From assembly GCF_002863565.1 (NCBI RefSeq), contig NZ_PGUW01000024.1:62001-126000 (forward strand): DNA of 64,000 bases. Direction: 5' to 3'. The stretch is from Bacillus sp. V5-8f. Its GTDB lineage: Bacteria > Bacillota > Bacilli > Bacillales > DSM-1321. This document shows positions 1 through 8,719 of this stretch, one piece after another (positions within the stretch are counted from its first letter, which is position 1; the number at the start of each line of letters is the position of its first letter). Below the pieces are notes generated by a model. That model did no database searches, was not told the DNA's origin, and saw nothing but the letters and a program-made list of their open reading frames with translations. Made by a program: the position numbers and the translations under genes.

Positions 1-1
1 T

Positions 2-589
2 TGCCGGATTGCGCAGAAAGCGCGCGCATGTGGAATCCATCTTATTGTCGCCACCCAGCGGCCGTCAGTAGATGTTATTACGGGACTGATTAAGGCCAAT
101 ATCCCGACAAGGATTGCTTTTTCTGTTTCTTCTCAAGTGGATTCCCGTACAATTCTTGACGCAAGCGGCGCCGAAAAGTTGCTTGGTAAAGGTGATATGC
201 TGTTTGCTGAAAATGGTTCGTCAAAAACGGTACGTCTTCAGGGAACCTTTGTCTCTGATGACGAGATTGAGCAAGTGGTGGGCCATGTAAAACAAGAGCA
301 AGAGCCGAACTATTTGTTTGAGCAGGATGAACTTTTAAGCAGGGCGCAGGTTATCGAAGAAACGGATGAATTGTTTTATGAGGCTTGCGAATTTGCGGTG
401 AACCAAAACGGGGCGTCTGCATCAAGCCTTCAAAGAAGGTTCCATATAGGCTATAACAGGGCTGCGAGATTGATTGAGATGATGGAGCGGCAAGGAATCC
501 TGTCCGAATCAAGAGGTAGTAAACCCCGGGATGTGTTAATATCTGTAGAGGAGCTTGAATACATTCTTGAATCGAATGGCGGAAATTAA
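2..589 (+). CDS. sftA: DNA translocase SftA (FtsK/SpoIIIE family), C-terminal part
   Basis: The reading frame is open from the left window edge, so only about the last 195 residues are present. The visible part begins inside the RecA-like motor, with the family-typical run VATQRPSVDVITG and the following IPTRIAFSVSS. It ends in a winged-helix gamma domain (about the last 65 residues, YEACEFAVNQNGASASSLQR onward) that reads DNA orientation. SftA is the soluble FtsK paralog of Bacillus that moves chromosomal DNA away from the closing division septum. In B. subtilis (ytpS) it sits just upstream of murC, as it does here apart from one interposed gene. The internal GTG at 137 lies within the motor domain and is not a start. 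Confidence 0.9.
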   Translation, partial: CRIAQKARACGIHLIVATQRPSVDVITGLIKANIPTRIAFSVSSQVDSRTILDASGAEKLLGKGDMLFAENGSSKTVRLQGTFVSDDEIEQVVGHVKQEQEPNYLFEQDELLSRAQVIEETDELFYEACEFAVNQNGASASSLQRRFHIGYNRAARLIEMMERQGILSESRGSKPRDVLISVEELEYILESNGGN

Positions 590-645
590 CGCTTTTATTC
601 TACCTGCAATGGTTTAAGATAATAGTATTATTCAATATTTTCTAG

Positions 646-671
646 GATCGGGGATTGCATGATCCCCGATC
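646..671. repeat. Inverted repeat after sftA
   Basis: Perfect 9-bp arms GATCGGGGA and TCCCCGATC flank an 8-base loop between sftA and the next gene. There is no T-run after it on either strand, so it is at best a weak terminator or an mRNA 3'-end hairpin. Confidence 0.5.
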
Positions 672-716
672 TGCATCAGAAAAGGTTTTCATTAGGAATT
701 AGGGGAGCTGCCAGGG

Positions 717-1814
717 ATGAAGGAAATTGAATTGAAATTAAAGGGAGAAATAAAGAGACTTACCAATAAAACCTTTAAATTTGATGATAGGGTGAAAGAA
801 GGTTGGTTTTCTGCCGTTTACTTTCTAAAAACAAAGGAAATAGCAGAAGAGTTTTGCCCCGATCACACGGTCACCATGCAGTTTTTTCAACGAAAGCATG
901 CCGTGCTATGCGGGACGGATGAAGTGGTGGCATTGATAAAAACGTTTGCAGACCATCCAGACTCGCTCGAAATCCACTCGTTAAAGGATGGCGATAAAAT
1001 CAGCCCGTTTGAAACGGTCCTTACCATTACAGGACCTTATCAGGAATTCGGGTATCTGGAGGGGGTTATTGACGGAATACTTGCTCGCAGAACATCAGTA
1101 GCCACTAATGTATATAATGTCGTTAAGGCGGCTGCCTATTCAGGAATTCAAAAGCCTGTCATTTTCATGGGTGACCGGGATGATCATTTTACCCAGCAGG
1201 CTGGGGATGGATATGCCGCGTATATCGGAGGAGCCACTGCCCAGGCGACCCATGCCATGAGCGAATGGTGGGGTAAAAAGGGAATGGGGACAATGCCTCA
1301 TGCGCTGATCCAGCTATTCAACGGAGATGTTGTAGCGGCTACAGAGGCGTACCATAAAAAGTATCCGGAAGATGAATTAATTGCGCTCGTTGATTACAAC
1401 AATGACGCCATTACTGATTCATTAAAATTGGCCAGGGCATTTGGAGATAAATTGCGCGGGGTCCGGGTGGATACATCCAGGACCATGATTGATAAATACT
1501 TTGTTCGAAATCAGCATCTTTTGGGCTCCTTCGACCCAAGAGGGGTGAATGCGGAGCTGATATTTGCCCTTCGAAAGGCGTTGGATGAGGAGGGCTTCCA
1601 GCATGTCCGCATCCTGGTTAGCGGAGGGTTCACAGAAGAAAGAATCCTGGACTTTGAAAGAGAGGGAGTTCCGGTGGATATGTATGGCATCGGAAGCAGC
1701 CTCTTGAAGATCTCCGTCAGTTTTACTGGTGATAATGTTATGTTAAATGGAAAGCCTCAGGCAAAAGCAGGGCGTAAATACCGTCCAAATCCTCGCCTTG
1801 AAAAGGTAGAGTAA
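717..1814 (+). CDS. Nicotinate phosphoribosyltransferase, short type
   Basis: A 365-residue protein recognisable as nicotinate phosphoribosyltransferase (EC 6.3.4.21), which joins nicotinate to PRPP in the NAD salvage pathway. Family-typical stretches include GVIDGILARRTSVATNVYNV near residue 120, the glycine-rich AYIGGATAQATHAMS, the acidic LVDYNNDA, and VDTSR / ILVSGGFTEE in the phosphate-binding half. The length fits the compact form of the family; the long Bacillus PncB (YueK) is about 490 residues. The ATG follows a GGGGAGCTGCCAGGG region, a usable but imperfect ribosome binding site. The gene stands alone between sftA and murC, and its expression signals are not obvious. Confidence 0.85.
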   Translation: MKEIELKLKGEIKRLTNKTFKFDDRVKEGWFSAVYFLKTKEIAEEFCPDHTVTMQFFQRKHAVLCGTDEVVALIKTFADHPDSLEIHSLKDGDKISPFETVLTITGPYQEFGYLEGVIDGILARRTSVATNVYNVVKAAAYSGIQKPVIFMGDRDDHFTQQAGDGYAAYIGGATAQATHAMSEWWGKKGMGTMPHALIQLFNGDVVAATEAYHKKYPEDELIALVDYNNDAITDSLKLARAFGDKLRGVRVDTSRTMIDKYFVRNQHLLGSFDPRGVNAELIFALRKALDEEGFQHVRILVSGGFTEERILDFEREGVPVDMYGIGSSLLKISVSFTGDNVMLNGKPQAKAGRKYRPNPRLEKVE

Positions 1815-1899
1815 CACCGAAACGGTAATAGAAGAACTAACTTTGGTTTATTGTAATAATTGAAATATTCCTGACATGGTGGACTATGCGAAAAAGTGA

Positions 1900-1905
1900 T
1901 ATAAT
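1900..1905 (+). promoter_or_regulatory. Possible murC promoter -10 element
   Basis: TATAAT about 160 bases before murC. No convincing -35 lies 16-18 bases upstream. Between it and murC an imperfect hairpin (TGCCT..CCTTC arms, about 1953-2009) may structure the leader. Confidence 0.35.
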
Positions 1906-2063
1906 AAAAATTCATTCATATAAATGCTTTAGCCCATTACAGCAGAGAAAAACGTGCCTGCCCTTCGCTTTAATTGTGGGATAGGAGTGCTGAAGGCGAT
2001 AGGCAAAAAACAGAAAACGTCATATACTGTCATACAGATAGACGACTGGTGGAGGTTCTATTT

Positions 2064-3371
2064 ATGACTGTTTACCATTTTGTTGGTATCAAAGGTTCAG
2101 GGATGAGTGCATTGGCTCAAGTCCTGAATGATATGAATTATGAGGTTCAGGGTTCCGATATTGAAAAAACGTTCTTTACCCAAGCTGCTTTGGAAAAGGC
2201 GGAAATACCCATCCTGTCTTTCAACGAAGAAAATATAAAACCGGGTATGACAATCATTGCTGGAAATGCATTTCCCGATACTCATCCTGAAATTACACGG
2301 GCAATGGAACTTGGATTGCCTGTTATTCGTTATCACCGTTTTCTTGGGGATTTCCTCAAAAATTTCATCAGTGTCGCGGTGACCGGGGCACATGGAAAGA
2401 CGTCAACGACCGGCTTGCTTTCCCATGTCATGAGTGGGGCCAAACCTACGTCCTACTTAATTGGTGACGGGACTGGTAAAGGTGAGGAGAACGCGGAATA
2501 CTTTGTATTCGAGGCATGTGAATATCGACGCCATTTCCTATCCTACCATGCTGACTATGCAATCATGACGAATATCGATTTCGATCATCCTGATTATTAT
2601 TCCAGCATTGAAGATGTATTTCAGGCTTTCCAAGAAATGGCCTTGCAGGTTGGAAAAGGGATCATTGCCTGTGGAGATGATGAACAGCTCCAGCGCATTC
2701 AGGCCAAGGTACCGGTAATCTTTTACGGTTTTGCCGAGGAAAATGATTTTCAAGCAAGAAATGTGGCAACATCAGCTTCAGGAACAACGTTTGATGTCTT
2801 TGTCAGAAATACATTCTATGACACATTTACCATACCGACATATGGCAATCATAATGTGCTCAATGCTTTAGCGGTCATTGCCCTTTGTAATTATGAGAAC
2901 CTGGATACAGACATAGTGAAAGCCCAGCTACTCACATTTAGCGGGGTCAAACGCCGTTTTACTGAAAAGGAAGCAGGACGCCAAATTATCATTGATGACT
3001 ATGCGCACCATCCTACCGAAATTACAGCAACAATCGATTCTGCTAGACAAAAGTACCCGGAGCGGGAAATTGTAGCTGTATTCCAACCGCATACTTATAC
3101 TAGGACCCAGGCGTTCCTAGGAGAATTTGCAGAGGCCCTTAACTTAGCCGATAAAGTGTATCTTTGCGAAATCTTTGGCTCGGCCCGTGAAAATCAGGGC
3201 AAGCTTTCCATTGAAGATCTCCGGGAAAAAATTCCCGGTGCAGAGGTCATTGCAGAAGAAGATACATCGCCACTGGCAGGGCATAATAGTGCTGTCATCC
3301 TATTTATGGGTGCCGGCGACATTCAAAAGTTCCAAGTGGCTTACGAACAATTGCTCCAGCAAACTAATTGA
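2064..3371 (+). CDS. murC: UDP-N-acetylmuramate--L-alanine ligase MurC
   Basis: Cytoplasmic ATP-dependent ligase adding L-alanine to UDP-MurNAc, the first step of stem-peptide synthesis in peptidoglycan. The N-terminal nucleotide-binding fold starts with [14 protein letters not shown]. The Mur ATP-binding loop [12 protein letters not shown] lies at residues 107-118 and the central domain motif [11 protein letters not shown] follows. The C-terminal domain holds [10 protein letters not shown] and FQPHTYTRT. The ATG at 2064 is chosen because GGTGGAGG precedes it and the product (435 residues) matches B. subtilis MurC; the frame stays open 30 codons upstream without a better start. It is followed by a strong terminator. 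Confidence 0.96.
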   Translation: MTVYHFVGIKGSGMSALAQVLNDMNYEVQGSDIEKTFFTQAALEKAEIPILSFNEENIKPGMTIIAGNAFPDTHPEITRAMELGLPVIRYHRFLGDFLKNFISVAVTGAHGKTSTTGLLSHVMSGAKPTSYLIGDGTGKGEENAEYFVFEACEYRRHFLSYHADYAIMTNIDFDHPDYYSSIEDVFQAFQEMALQVGKGIIACGDDEQLQRIQAKVPVIFYGFAEENDFQARNVATSASGTTFDVFVRNTFYDTFTIPTYGNHNVLNALAVIALCNYENLDTDIVKAQLLTFSGVKRRFTEKEAGRQIIIDDYAHHPTEITATIDSARQKYPEREIVAVFQPHTYTRTQAFLGEFAEALNLADKVYLCEIFGSARENQGKLSIEDLREKIPGAEVIAEEDTSPLAGHNSAVILFMGAGDIQKFQVAYEQLLQQTN

Positions 3372-3442
3372 AAAAACGAATCAAAAATAAACTAGAGATT
3401 TCTAAAAGAAATCCTCAACAAAAAATGAATGCAACAAGTACG

Positions 3443-3491
3443 AACACCTTCGATTATGTTCCAATGTATGAACATGCTCGGAGGTGTTTTT
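3443..3491 (+). terminator. Rho-independent terminator of murC
   Basis: Long hairpin: AACACCT at 3443-3449 pairs with AGGTGTT at 3482-3488, and pairing continues inward with one mismatch to the 3461/3470 pair, followed by a run of T. Confidence 0.85.
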
Positions 3492-3656
3492 GTACGTAAA
3501 AGGCATATAAAAATATTCACCGCTTAAATTGTAGTAGATTTGGACCCTGGGAATATTTTTAAGAACTATGTCCACATTATGTAATTGACATCCAGACTTC
3601 TTCTACAAGCCCATCCCCATTATATGGGTAGTTTGAAAAAAGGCCTTATGGGTATA

Positions 3657-3726
3657 TTGACAAGGCTATTGATAGCCAGTTATCAATTTATCAAAATAAG
3701 TTTTAAGCTTTCCTAAACTGTTTAGG
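3657..3726 (+). promoter_or_regulatory. ZIP transporter promoter with two palindromes
   Basis: The 375-base gap between murC and the ZIP gene holds the murC terminator and this promoter: TTGACA (3657-3662), 17 bases, TTATCA (3680-3685). An inverted repeat ATTGATA-N6-TATCAAT (3668-3687) covers the spacer and -10. A second, CCTAAA-CTG-TTTAGG (3712-3726), lies just before the ribosome binding site. Their placement suggests operators, perhaps for a metal-responsive repressor, but no known box was matched with certainty. Confidence 0.5.
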
Positions 3727-3746
3727 TTGATGAAGGGGGGATATCG

Positions 3747-4475
3747 ATGTGGTTGGCGGCAATGTGGGGCTCGATTTCAGGATCAGCGGTTCTTTTAGGT
3801 GCTATAATCTCCCTGTATTTTTCCATTCCGAAAAAAATTATTGGTGATATCATGGCGTTTGGTACTGGAGTTCTAATTGGAGCTGCGTCTTATGAACTGC
3901 TTGGAGAAGCAGTTAACGATGGAGGGCTTACACCAACTACTATCGGATTTGTATCCGGTGCTGTCATTTTTACAATTTTTGATTATGCCATTTCAAAAAA
4001 GGGAGGCTCCGATAGAAAAAGGTCGGGACAAAAAGCTGTTGGAGGTGGAGGGCTGGCCATTTTTATTGGTACCATTATGGATGCTGTTCCAGAATCGATT
4101 ATTATAGGAGCCAGCCTGCTTGAACAACAAACGGTAAGCTTCCTGTTGGTTATTGCTATTTTTATTAGTAATATTCCTGAGGGATTATCCAGTACATATG
4201 GAATGAAAAACAGTGGTTATTCCAGGAGAAAAATATTGCTGCTTTGGTTTGCAGTAGTCGCTATATCGACTCTTGGTGCTTGGGGAGGATATATCTTGCT
4301 TAATGGGGCTTCAGAACACCTGATGTCTGGTATAGCTGCATTTGCAGGAGGTGGTATTATAGCAATGGTTGCATCAAGTATGATGCCGGAAGCATATGAA
4401 GATAGTGGGCCAATAACAGGTTTAATGGCTGCGCTTGGCCTCTTGGTCTCATTAATGCTTGATCGAATTTCTTAA
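3747..4475 (+). CDS. ZIP family metal transporter
   Basis: A 242-residue membrane protein of about seven to eight hydrophobic segments. Two family motifs are clear: DAVPESIIIG (after about residue 110) and NIPEGLSS (about 35 residues later), the paired metal-site helices of ZIP carriers. A third helix pair carries SSMMPEAYEDSG. ZIP proteins move Zn2+, Fe2+ or Mn2+ into the cytoplasm; the ion cannot be told from sequence. The start follows AAGGGGGGATATC. It has its own promoter with palindromes upstream and a terminator downstream, so it is monocistronic. Confidence 0.85.
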   Translation: MWLAAMWGSISGSAVLLGAIISLYFSIPKKIIGDIMAFGTGVLIGAASYELLGEAVNDGGLTPTTIGFVSGAVIFTIFDYAISKKGGSDRKRSGQKAVGGGGLAIFIGTIMDAVPESIIIGASLLEQQTVSFLLVIAIFISNIPEGLSSTYGMKNSGYSRRKILLLWFAVVAISTLGAWGGYILLNGASEHLMSGIAAFAGGGIIAMVASSMMPEAYEDSGPITGLMAALGLLVSLMLDRIS

Positions 4476-4479
4476 AAAA

Positions 4480-4514
4480 ACTCCTTGAAGGGACTAATCC
4501 CTTAAGGAGTTTTT
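4480..4514. terminator. Bidirectional terminator
   Basis: ACTCCTTGAAGGGA / TCCCTTAAGGAGT arms around a short loop, with A-run before and T-run after, between the convergent ZIP and M29 peptidase genes. Confidence 0.85.
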
Positions 4515-4525
4515 CCATTTATCGT

Positions 4526-5641
4526 TTACTTAAGATTTTCCGGATTCAACTTTTCAAGTTCGGGGATCATAAAGCGGCCATCTTTGCGAATTAACATGCC
4601 ATCAAAATAAATTTCACCGCCACCGTAATCGGGGCGTTGAATATTCACCATATCCCAGTGGATATTGGAATGGTTACCGTTATATGCATCATCGTAGCAT
4701 TGCCCTGGGGTAAAGTGGAAGCTGCCATCGATTTTTTCATCAAAAAGGATGTCCTGCATTGGATGAAGAATATACGGATTTACACCGATTGCGAACTCAC
4801 CGATATATCGGGCACCTTCATCAGTGTCAAAAATTTTGTTAATTCTCTCTGTGTCATTGGCTTCTGCGTGAATAATTTTTCCGTCCTTGAAGGTCAGCTT
4901 TACGTTTTCGAAAGTGAAGCCCTGATATGGGGAAGGCGTGTTGTATGTAATCATCCCGTTAACAGAATCTTTTACAGGTGCAGTATAAACTTCCCCATCC
5001 GGAATATTTAACTCACCAGCACATTTAATTGATTTTATTCCTTTTATGGAGAAGGACAAATCGGTCCCTGGTCCGGTAATACGGACTTGGTCGGTCCGGT
5101 CCATCAGATTCACAAGGCTTTCCATTGCATCGCTCATCTTTCCATAATCCAGATTGCAAACATCGAAATAAAAATCCTCGAACGCTTCCGTGCTCATTTT
5201 TGCGAGCTGGGCCATGGAAGAATTCGGATAACGAAGCACTACCCATTTCGTTTTAGGGACACGAATTTCTCTATGGACTTTTTTTCCAATCGTGTTACCG
5301 TGGATTGCCATTTTTTCGGAAGGAACATCGGCATGCTCATTGATATTATCTCCTGAGCGCAGGCCGATGTAAGCATCCATTTTCTTCATGACATTTGCTT
5401 CAAAATCAGCCAACATATTGAACTGTTTGTCCTTGGCACCCATTAATAACGAACGGTCGACCTGTTGGTCTTTTAACAAGACAAATGGATTGCCGCCAGC
5501 CTCATATGCTTCTTTTACAAGTGCCATGACCAGCTCACGCTGCAAGCCAAAGTTTTCAATCAATACATTTTCTTCCTTTTGAAGCTTTACGGAATAATTG
5601 ATTAAGTTACTCGCCAGTTTTTGTATTCTAGGATCTTTCAT
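4526..5641 (-). CDS. M29 family aminopeptidase
   Basis: A 371-residue metallo-aminopeptidase of the thermophilic aminopeptidase family (M29; AmpS/AmpT relatives), expected in the cytoplasm with broad N-terminal residue specificity. Supporting segments are CAGELNIPDGEVYTAP (glutamate ligand region), GEFAIGVNP, DEKIDGSFHFTPGQCY and the ligand-bearing NHSNIHWDMV near residue 330. It is shorter than B. subtilis AmpS (about 410 residues) but belongs to a well-populated short class. The start ATG has GGAGGAATT directly upstream on the minus strand. It is convergent with the ZIP gene and divergent from ytxG, hence a single-gene unit. Confidence 0.85.
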   Translation of the reverse strand: MKDPRIQKLASNLINYSVKLQKEENVLIENFGLQRELVMALVKEAYEAGGNPFVLLKDQQVDRSLLMGAKDKQFNMLADFEANVMKKMDAYIGLRSGDNINEHADVPSEKMAIHGNTIGKKVHREIRVPKTKWVVLRYPNSSMAQLAKMSTEAFEDFYFDVCNLDYGKMSDAMESLVNLMDRTDQVRITGPGTDLSFSIKGIKSIKCAGELNIPDGEVYTAPVKDSVNGMITYNTPSPYQGFTFENVKLTFKDGKIIHAEANDTERINKIFDTDEGARYIGEFAIGVNPYILHPMQDILFDEKIDGSFHFTPGQCYDDAYNGNHSNIHWDMVNIQRPDYGGGEIYFDGMLIRKDGRFMIPELEKLNPENLK

Positions 5642-5807
5642 ATTTAATTCCTCCGTATGATTCTTATGTTACCATACATATTGTACCCGATGACTGTCTA
5701 ATGTTCATGAATGATTGTTTAAATATTGATCTGCAAGAAAATAATAATCATGGCATGCAATTTTTAAAAAGCGCTCGCTTAAAGGCTATACCTGGAAAAA
5801 TAATTAC

Positions 5808-5832
5808 GTTTATAATGAAAGTGAATGGGTAT
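5808..5832 (+). promoter_or_regulatory. Sigma-B promoter of ytxGHJ
   Basis: GTTTAT (5808-5813), 13-base spacer, GGGTAT (5827-5832), against the general stress consensus GTTTAA-N12/15-GGGTAT. It lies 52 bases before ytxG, an operon known to belong to the sigma-B regulon in B. subtilis. Confidence 0.75.
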
Positions 5833-5884
5833 TTAACAAATAAATTGGTACAAGATGTACTGGAACAAATAACGGAGGTGTCCT

Positions 5885-6391
5885 ATGGAAATTATTTTAT
5901 ATCTAAGCGCTGCGGTAGCGGCCATTGCGTTTTTAGTATTGGTGATCTTCTTATCAAGAACCTTAAAATCGCTGCAGACCACCCTTGATAGTGTGGCGCA
6001 CACGTTGGATGGGCTGGAAAAGCAAATGCAAGGAGTAACCGTAGAAACTGCTTCACTTCTGCATAAAACGAACGTACTAGCAGAGGATCTGCAAAAGAAA
6101 TCTGAAAACCTTAACTCCGTAGTCAATGCGGTAAAGGGTGTGGGAGAATCTATTAAAGGCTTTAATTCTTCCATTCAAAAGGTCTCTAACCAAGTTCAGG
6201 CAGGCATAGATAACAATCAGGAGAAAATTTCCCAGATTGTGCAATGGAGCAATGTAGCCATGGAAATCCGTGACAAATGGAAGTCTCGTAAGAACCAACA
6301 GCTTCCCGGTGTTTCTGCCATTGGAGTGACGGAGACGGAAGCTATGGAAACCGATAATCTTCCTAAGAAAAGATTTTTAAGATCCAGATAA
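5885..6391 (+). CDS. ytxG: YtxG, DUF948 general stress protein
   Basis: A 168-residue protein with one N-terminal membrane helix (about residues 4-24) followed by a long heptad-rich helix ([20 protein letters not shown] and beyond), the layout of DUF948 proteins. The C-terminal 30 residues are basic and low in order. Function is unknown; in B. subtilis it is a general stress protein. The ATG follows GGAGGTGTCCT. It is first in ytxG-ytxH-ytxJ behind the sigma-B promoter. Confidence 0.85.
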   Translation: MEIILYLSAAVAAIAFLVLVIFLSRTLKSLQTTLDSVAHTLDGLEKQMQGVTVETASLLHKTNVLAEDLQKKSENLNSVVNAVKGVGESIKGFNSSIQKVSNQVQAGIDNNQEKISQIVQWSNVAMEIRDKWKSRKNQQLPGVSAIGVTETEAMETDNLPKKRFLRSR

Positions 6392-6450
6392 GAGCATGGA
6401 AACTTTCGTAAAGAATACACTTATTAAAAATTGAGAGGAGCAAAAATAAT

Positions 6451-7038
6451 ATGATTCAAAAAGAGTATCAGGAATATACAAGGGATTATCAAAAGCCTTA
6501 TCAGGAGCGAAATAACGAAACTGGATCAAGGGATTTCGTAATTGGAGCGATCATCGGCGGCGTTGTTGGAGCTGCTACCGCCTTGTTCATGGCGCCAAAG
6601 CCTGGTAAAGAGCTGCGGAACGATCTTAATGTACAGGTTAAGACCCTTGGTGAAAAAACAGATAAGTTAAAACAAACAGCTATGGAAAAGGGCGGCTCAC
6701 TGGCAGAAACAGCACGTGAAAAAACGAACGCCGTAACTGAAATGGTCACAAGCAAATCTGCCGGATTAATGGATAAAGTTAAGAACATGAAACAGAATGA
6801 TAGCAGCAAAACAGAGTCATCCGTTTCTTCAGATTATGAGGTTGGGAGCGACTTGTCCGCGGAAGCAACAGCAGATGACTATACAGCTGCTGATATGGGT
6901 AATACTACAGCAGATGCTACTTCATCCTCCAGTACGTCACCTGGAAAGAATGCTGCCCAGTTAAAACTGGATGAAACGAAAAAAGCATTCGAGGAAACTG
7001 AAAAAGCGTTTGAAGATACGGAAAAAAGGTATAATTAA
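6451..7038 (+). CDS. ytxH: YtxH domain general stress protein
   Basis: A 195-residue protein. After a polar N-terminus a single hydrophobic, glycine-rich helix (FVIGAIIGGVVGAATALFMA, about residues 30-49) is followed by PKPGKELR, the hallmark of the YtxH family. The remaining part is a charged, Ser/Thr/Ala-rich stalk with a C-terminal repeat of FEETEKAFEDTEK. It is longer than the B. subtilis protein (about 150 residues) because of this tail. Start ATG has GAGAGGAGC upstream. A hairpin terminator sits between it and ytxJ and may lower ytxJ read-through. Confidence 0.82.
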   Translation: MIQKEYQEYTRDYQKPYQERNNETGSRDFVIGAIIGGVVGAATALFMAPKPGKELRNDLNVQVKTLGEKTDKLKQTAMEKGGSLAETAREKTNAVTEMVTSKSAGLMDKVKNMKQNDSSKTESSVSSDYEVGSDLSAEATADDYTAADMGNTTADATSSSSTSPGKNAAQLKLDETKKAFEETEKAFEDTEKRYN

Positions 7039-7082
7039 AGAACGAAAATAAATTTGCAAAGGTAATATATTTGTAATAGCAG

Positions 7083-7116
7083 GCGGTGAAGTGGTAAGAT
7101 AACTTCACCGCTTTTT
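7083..7116 (+). terminator. Intra-operon terminator between ytxH and ytxJ
   Basis: GCGGTGAAGT / ACTTCACCGC arms with a 9-base loop and a T5 run, 31 bases before the ytxJ start. It would separate or attenuate ytxJ expression. Confidence 0.8.
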
Positions 7117-7147
7117 CAGTCCAAAATGCACTGGTTAAAGGAGACGA

Positions 7148-7477
7148 ATGATGGCAGCAAACAAAATTGAAACAAAAGAGCAATTTGAACAGCTTGCAAC
7201 TAAGGACAGCTTCTTGCTAATCAAGCACAGCTTAACCTGTCCTATAAGCGGCGCCGCGTTTGAAGAATATGAAAGTTTCCTTGAGGACCATACAGATGTT
7301 AATACCGCTTACCTTGCCGTCCAGGAAGCGCGTGCGCTTTCCAACTATGTTGCTGAAACATATGGAATTAAGCACGAATCCCCACAGGCAATTTTATTTA
7401 AAAACGGGCAACCGGTGTGGAATGCGTCCCATTGGAAAATTACTTCCGATTCCTTATCAAAAGCAATTAAAGAATAA
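7148..7477 (+). CDS. ytxJ: YtxJ, monothiol bacilliredoxin-like protein
   Basis: A 109-residue thioredoxin-fold protein. The single reactive cysteine is Cys31 in the motif TCPIS, where dithiol thioredoxins have CxxC; this is the mark of YtxJ/BrxC proteins, which remove bacillithiol from S-bacillithiolated proteins under oxidative stress. The cis-proline region is ESPQAILFKNG and the last beta strand and helix follow. Start: ATG at 7148 after AAAGGAGAC (the second ATG three bases on is also possible). It is the third gene of the ytxGHJ stress unit. Confidence 0.88.
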   Translation: MMAANKIETKEQFEQLATKDSFLLIKHSLTCPISGAAFEEYESFLEDHTDVNTAYLAVQEARALSNYVAETYGIKHESPQAILFKNGQPVWNASHWKITSDSLSKAIKE

Positions 7478-7487
7478 TAATTTTTTT

Positions 7488-7528
7488 AAGCCTTTCCTTC
7501 TCTTAGATACTAAAGGAAAGGCTTTTTT
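7488..7528 (+). terminator. Terminator after ytxJ
   Basis: Perfect 12-bp stem AAGCCTTTCCTT / AAGGAAAGGCTT followed by T6. Confidence 0.9.
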
Positions 7529-7695
7529 GTGAAAAAAAGTTATAGAAAAATCGCAAAGTCAATGAAATGTCGGAAAACAACTATTGCTTTTTTATTTTGA
7601 ATATATTAAATTTTTAGAAATAATGTTATTTTTTTAAACACAGATTAAAGTTTGTATCTATGCTTAAAAAGTGGGAACAAGAGGGGGATATTTTT

Positions 7696-8703
7696 GTGAA
7701 AAAGAGATTTAGTACAGCTTCATTCGTATTAGCGGGGCTTATTGCTTTGGCGGGTTGCAGCAGTGATGCTTCAAATGGAAAAACGGAAGAGGATAAAACA
7801 AAACAATATACAATCGGATTGACGCAATATGCAAAACATCCATCACTGGATGCTGCAACAGAAGGGTTTAAAAAAGCACTTGAGGATAATGGGTTTAAAG
7901 AAGGGGAAAATGTTAAATTTGATTTTCAAAATGCGCAGGCTGACCCGAACAACACCCAGCCCATTGCCAATAATTTTGTAGGGGACAAAGTTGACCTGAT
8001 TTTTGCCAATGCAACGCCAAGTGCTGTTAGTGCATTGAACGCCACAAAGGAAATTCCTATTGTGTTTACTTCCGTAACTGATCCGGTTGGAGCAGGATTG
8101 GTGGAAGCCCTTGATAAACCGGGTACAAACATTACGGGTACGACGGACAATCATCCTGATGCAACGAAAAAAACAATCGATTTCATTACCGAGCAGATCG
8201 GTGCTAAAAAAATCGGTGTTGTATACAATGCAGGTGAACAAAATTCTGAGGTACAGGTTGACCAAGTAAACAAGCTTGCTGGAGAAAAGGGTGCGAAACT
8301 GGTGAAAGCCTCTGTTTCAACAACGGCAGAAGTTAAACAGGCGACGGAATCTTTGGTTGGCAGGGTTGATGCCATATATATCCCAACGGATAATACAGTC
8401 GTATCAGCACTGGATTCTGTCATTTCGGTCGCCAATGACAAAAAAATTCCATTATTTGTTGGTGAACTGGATTCAATGAAGAAAGGGGCAGTTGCTGCCA
8501 CTGGCTTCAGCTACTTTGATATCGGCTATCAAACAGGTGAAATGGCAGCAGACATATTGAAAGCTGACAAGAAACCTTCCGAAATACCGGTAGAATTGCC
8601 TAAGGACTTGAAACTCATGATCAACAGGCAAGCAGCAGATGCGCAAGGGGTGGAAGTAAAACCGGAATGGGAAAAAATCGGAGAATTCTTTGAAGGGAAA
8701 TAG
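7696..8703 (+). CDS. ABC transporter substrate-binding lipoprotein (TrpX-like family)
   Basis: A 335-residue exported lipoprotein. Its signal peptide starts at the GTG at 7696 (preceded by GAGGGGGA) and ends in lipobox LAGC with Cys21 as the lipid anchor. The mature part is a two-lobe periplasmic-binding fold of the ABC_sub_bind family (ANATPSAVSALNATKEIPIV, TSVTDPVGAGLV, YIPTDNTVVSAL). It is the first gene of a three-gene importer with the permease 16 bases downstream. Relatives include tryptophan/tyrosine transporters, but many have no known ligand, and I find no amino-acid T-box upstream that would name it. Confidence 0.85.
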   Translation: MKKRFSTASFVLAGLIALAGCSSDASNGKTEEDKTKQYTIGLTQYAKHPSLDAATEGFKKALEDNGFKEGENVKFDFQNAQADPNNTQPIANNFVGDKVDLIFANATPSAVSALNATKEIPIVFTSVTDPVGAGLVEALDKPGTNITGTTDNHPDATKKTIDFITEQIGAKKIGVVYNAGEQNSEVQVDQVNKLAGEKGAKLVKASVSTTAEVKQATESLVGRVDAIYIPTDNTVVSALDSVISVANDKKIPLFVGELDSMKKGAVAATGFSYFDIGYQTGEMAADILKADKKPSEIPVELPKDLKLMINRQAADAQGVEVKPEWEKIGEFFEGK

Positions 8704-8719
8704 GAAAGGATGATTTACT

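Noticed and set aside
5701..5988. 95-codon ORF upstream of and overlapping ytxG
   Set aside because: No ribosome binding site, spans the sigma-B promoter, overlaps ytxG in another frame, and the translation has no domain character.
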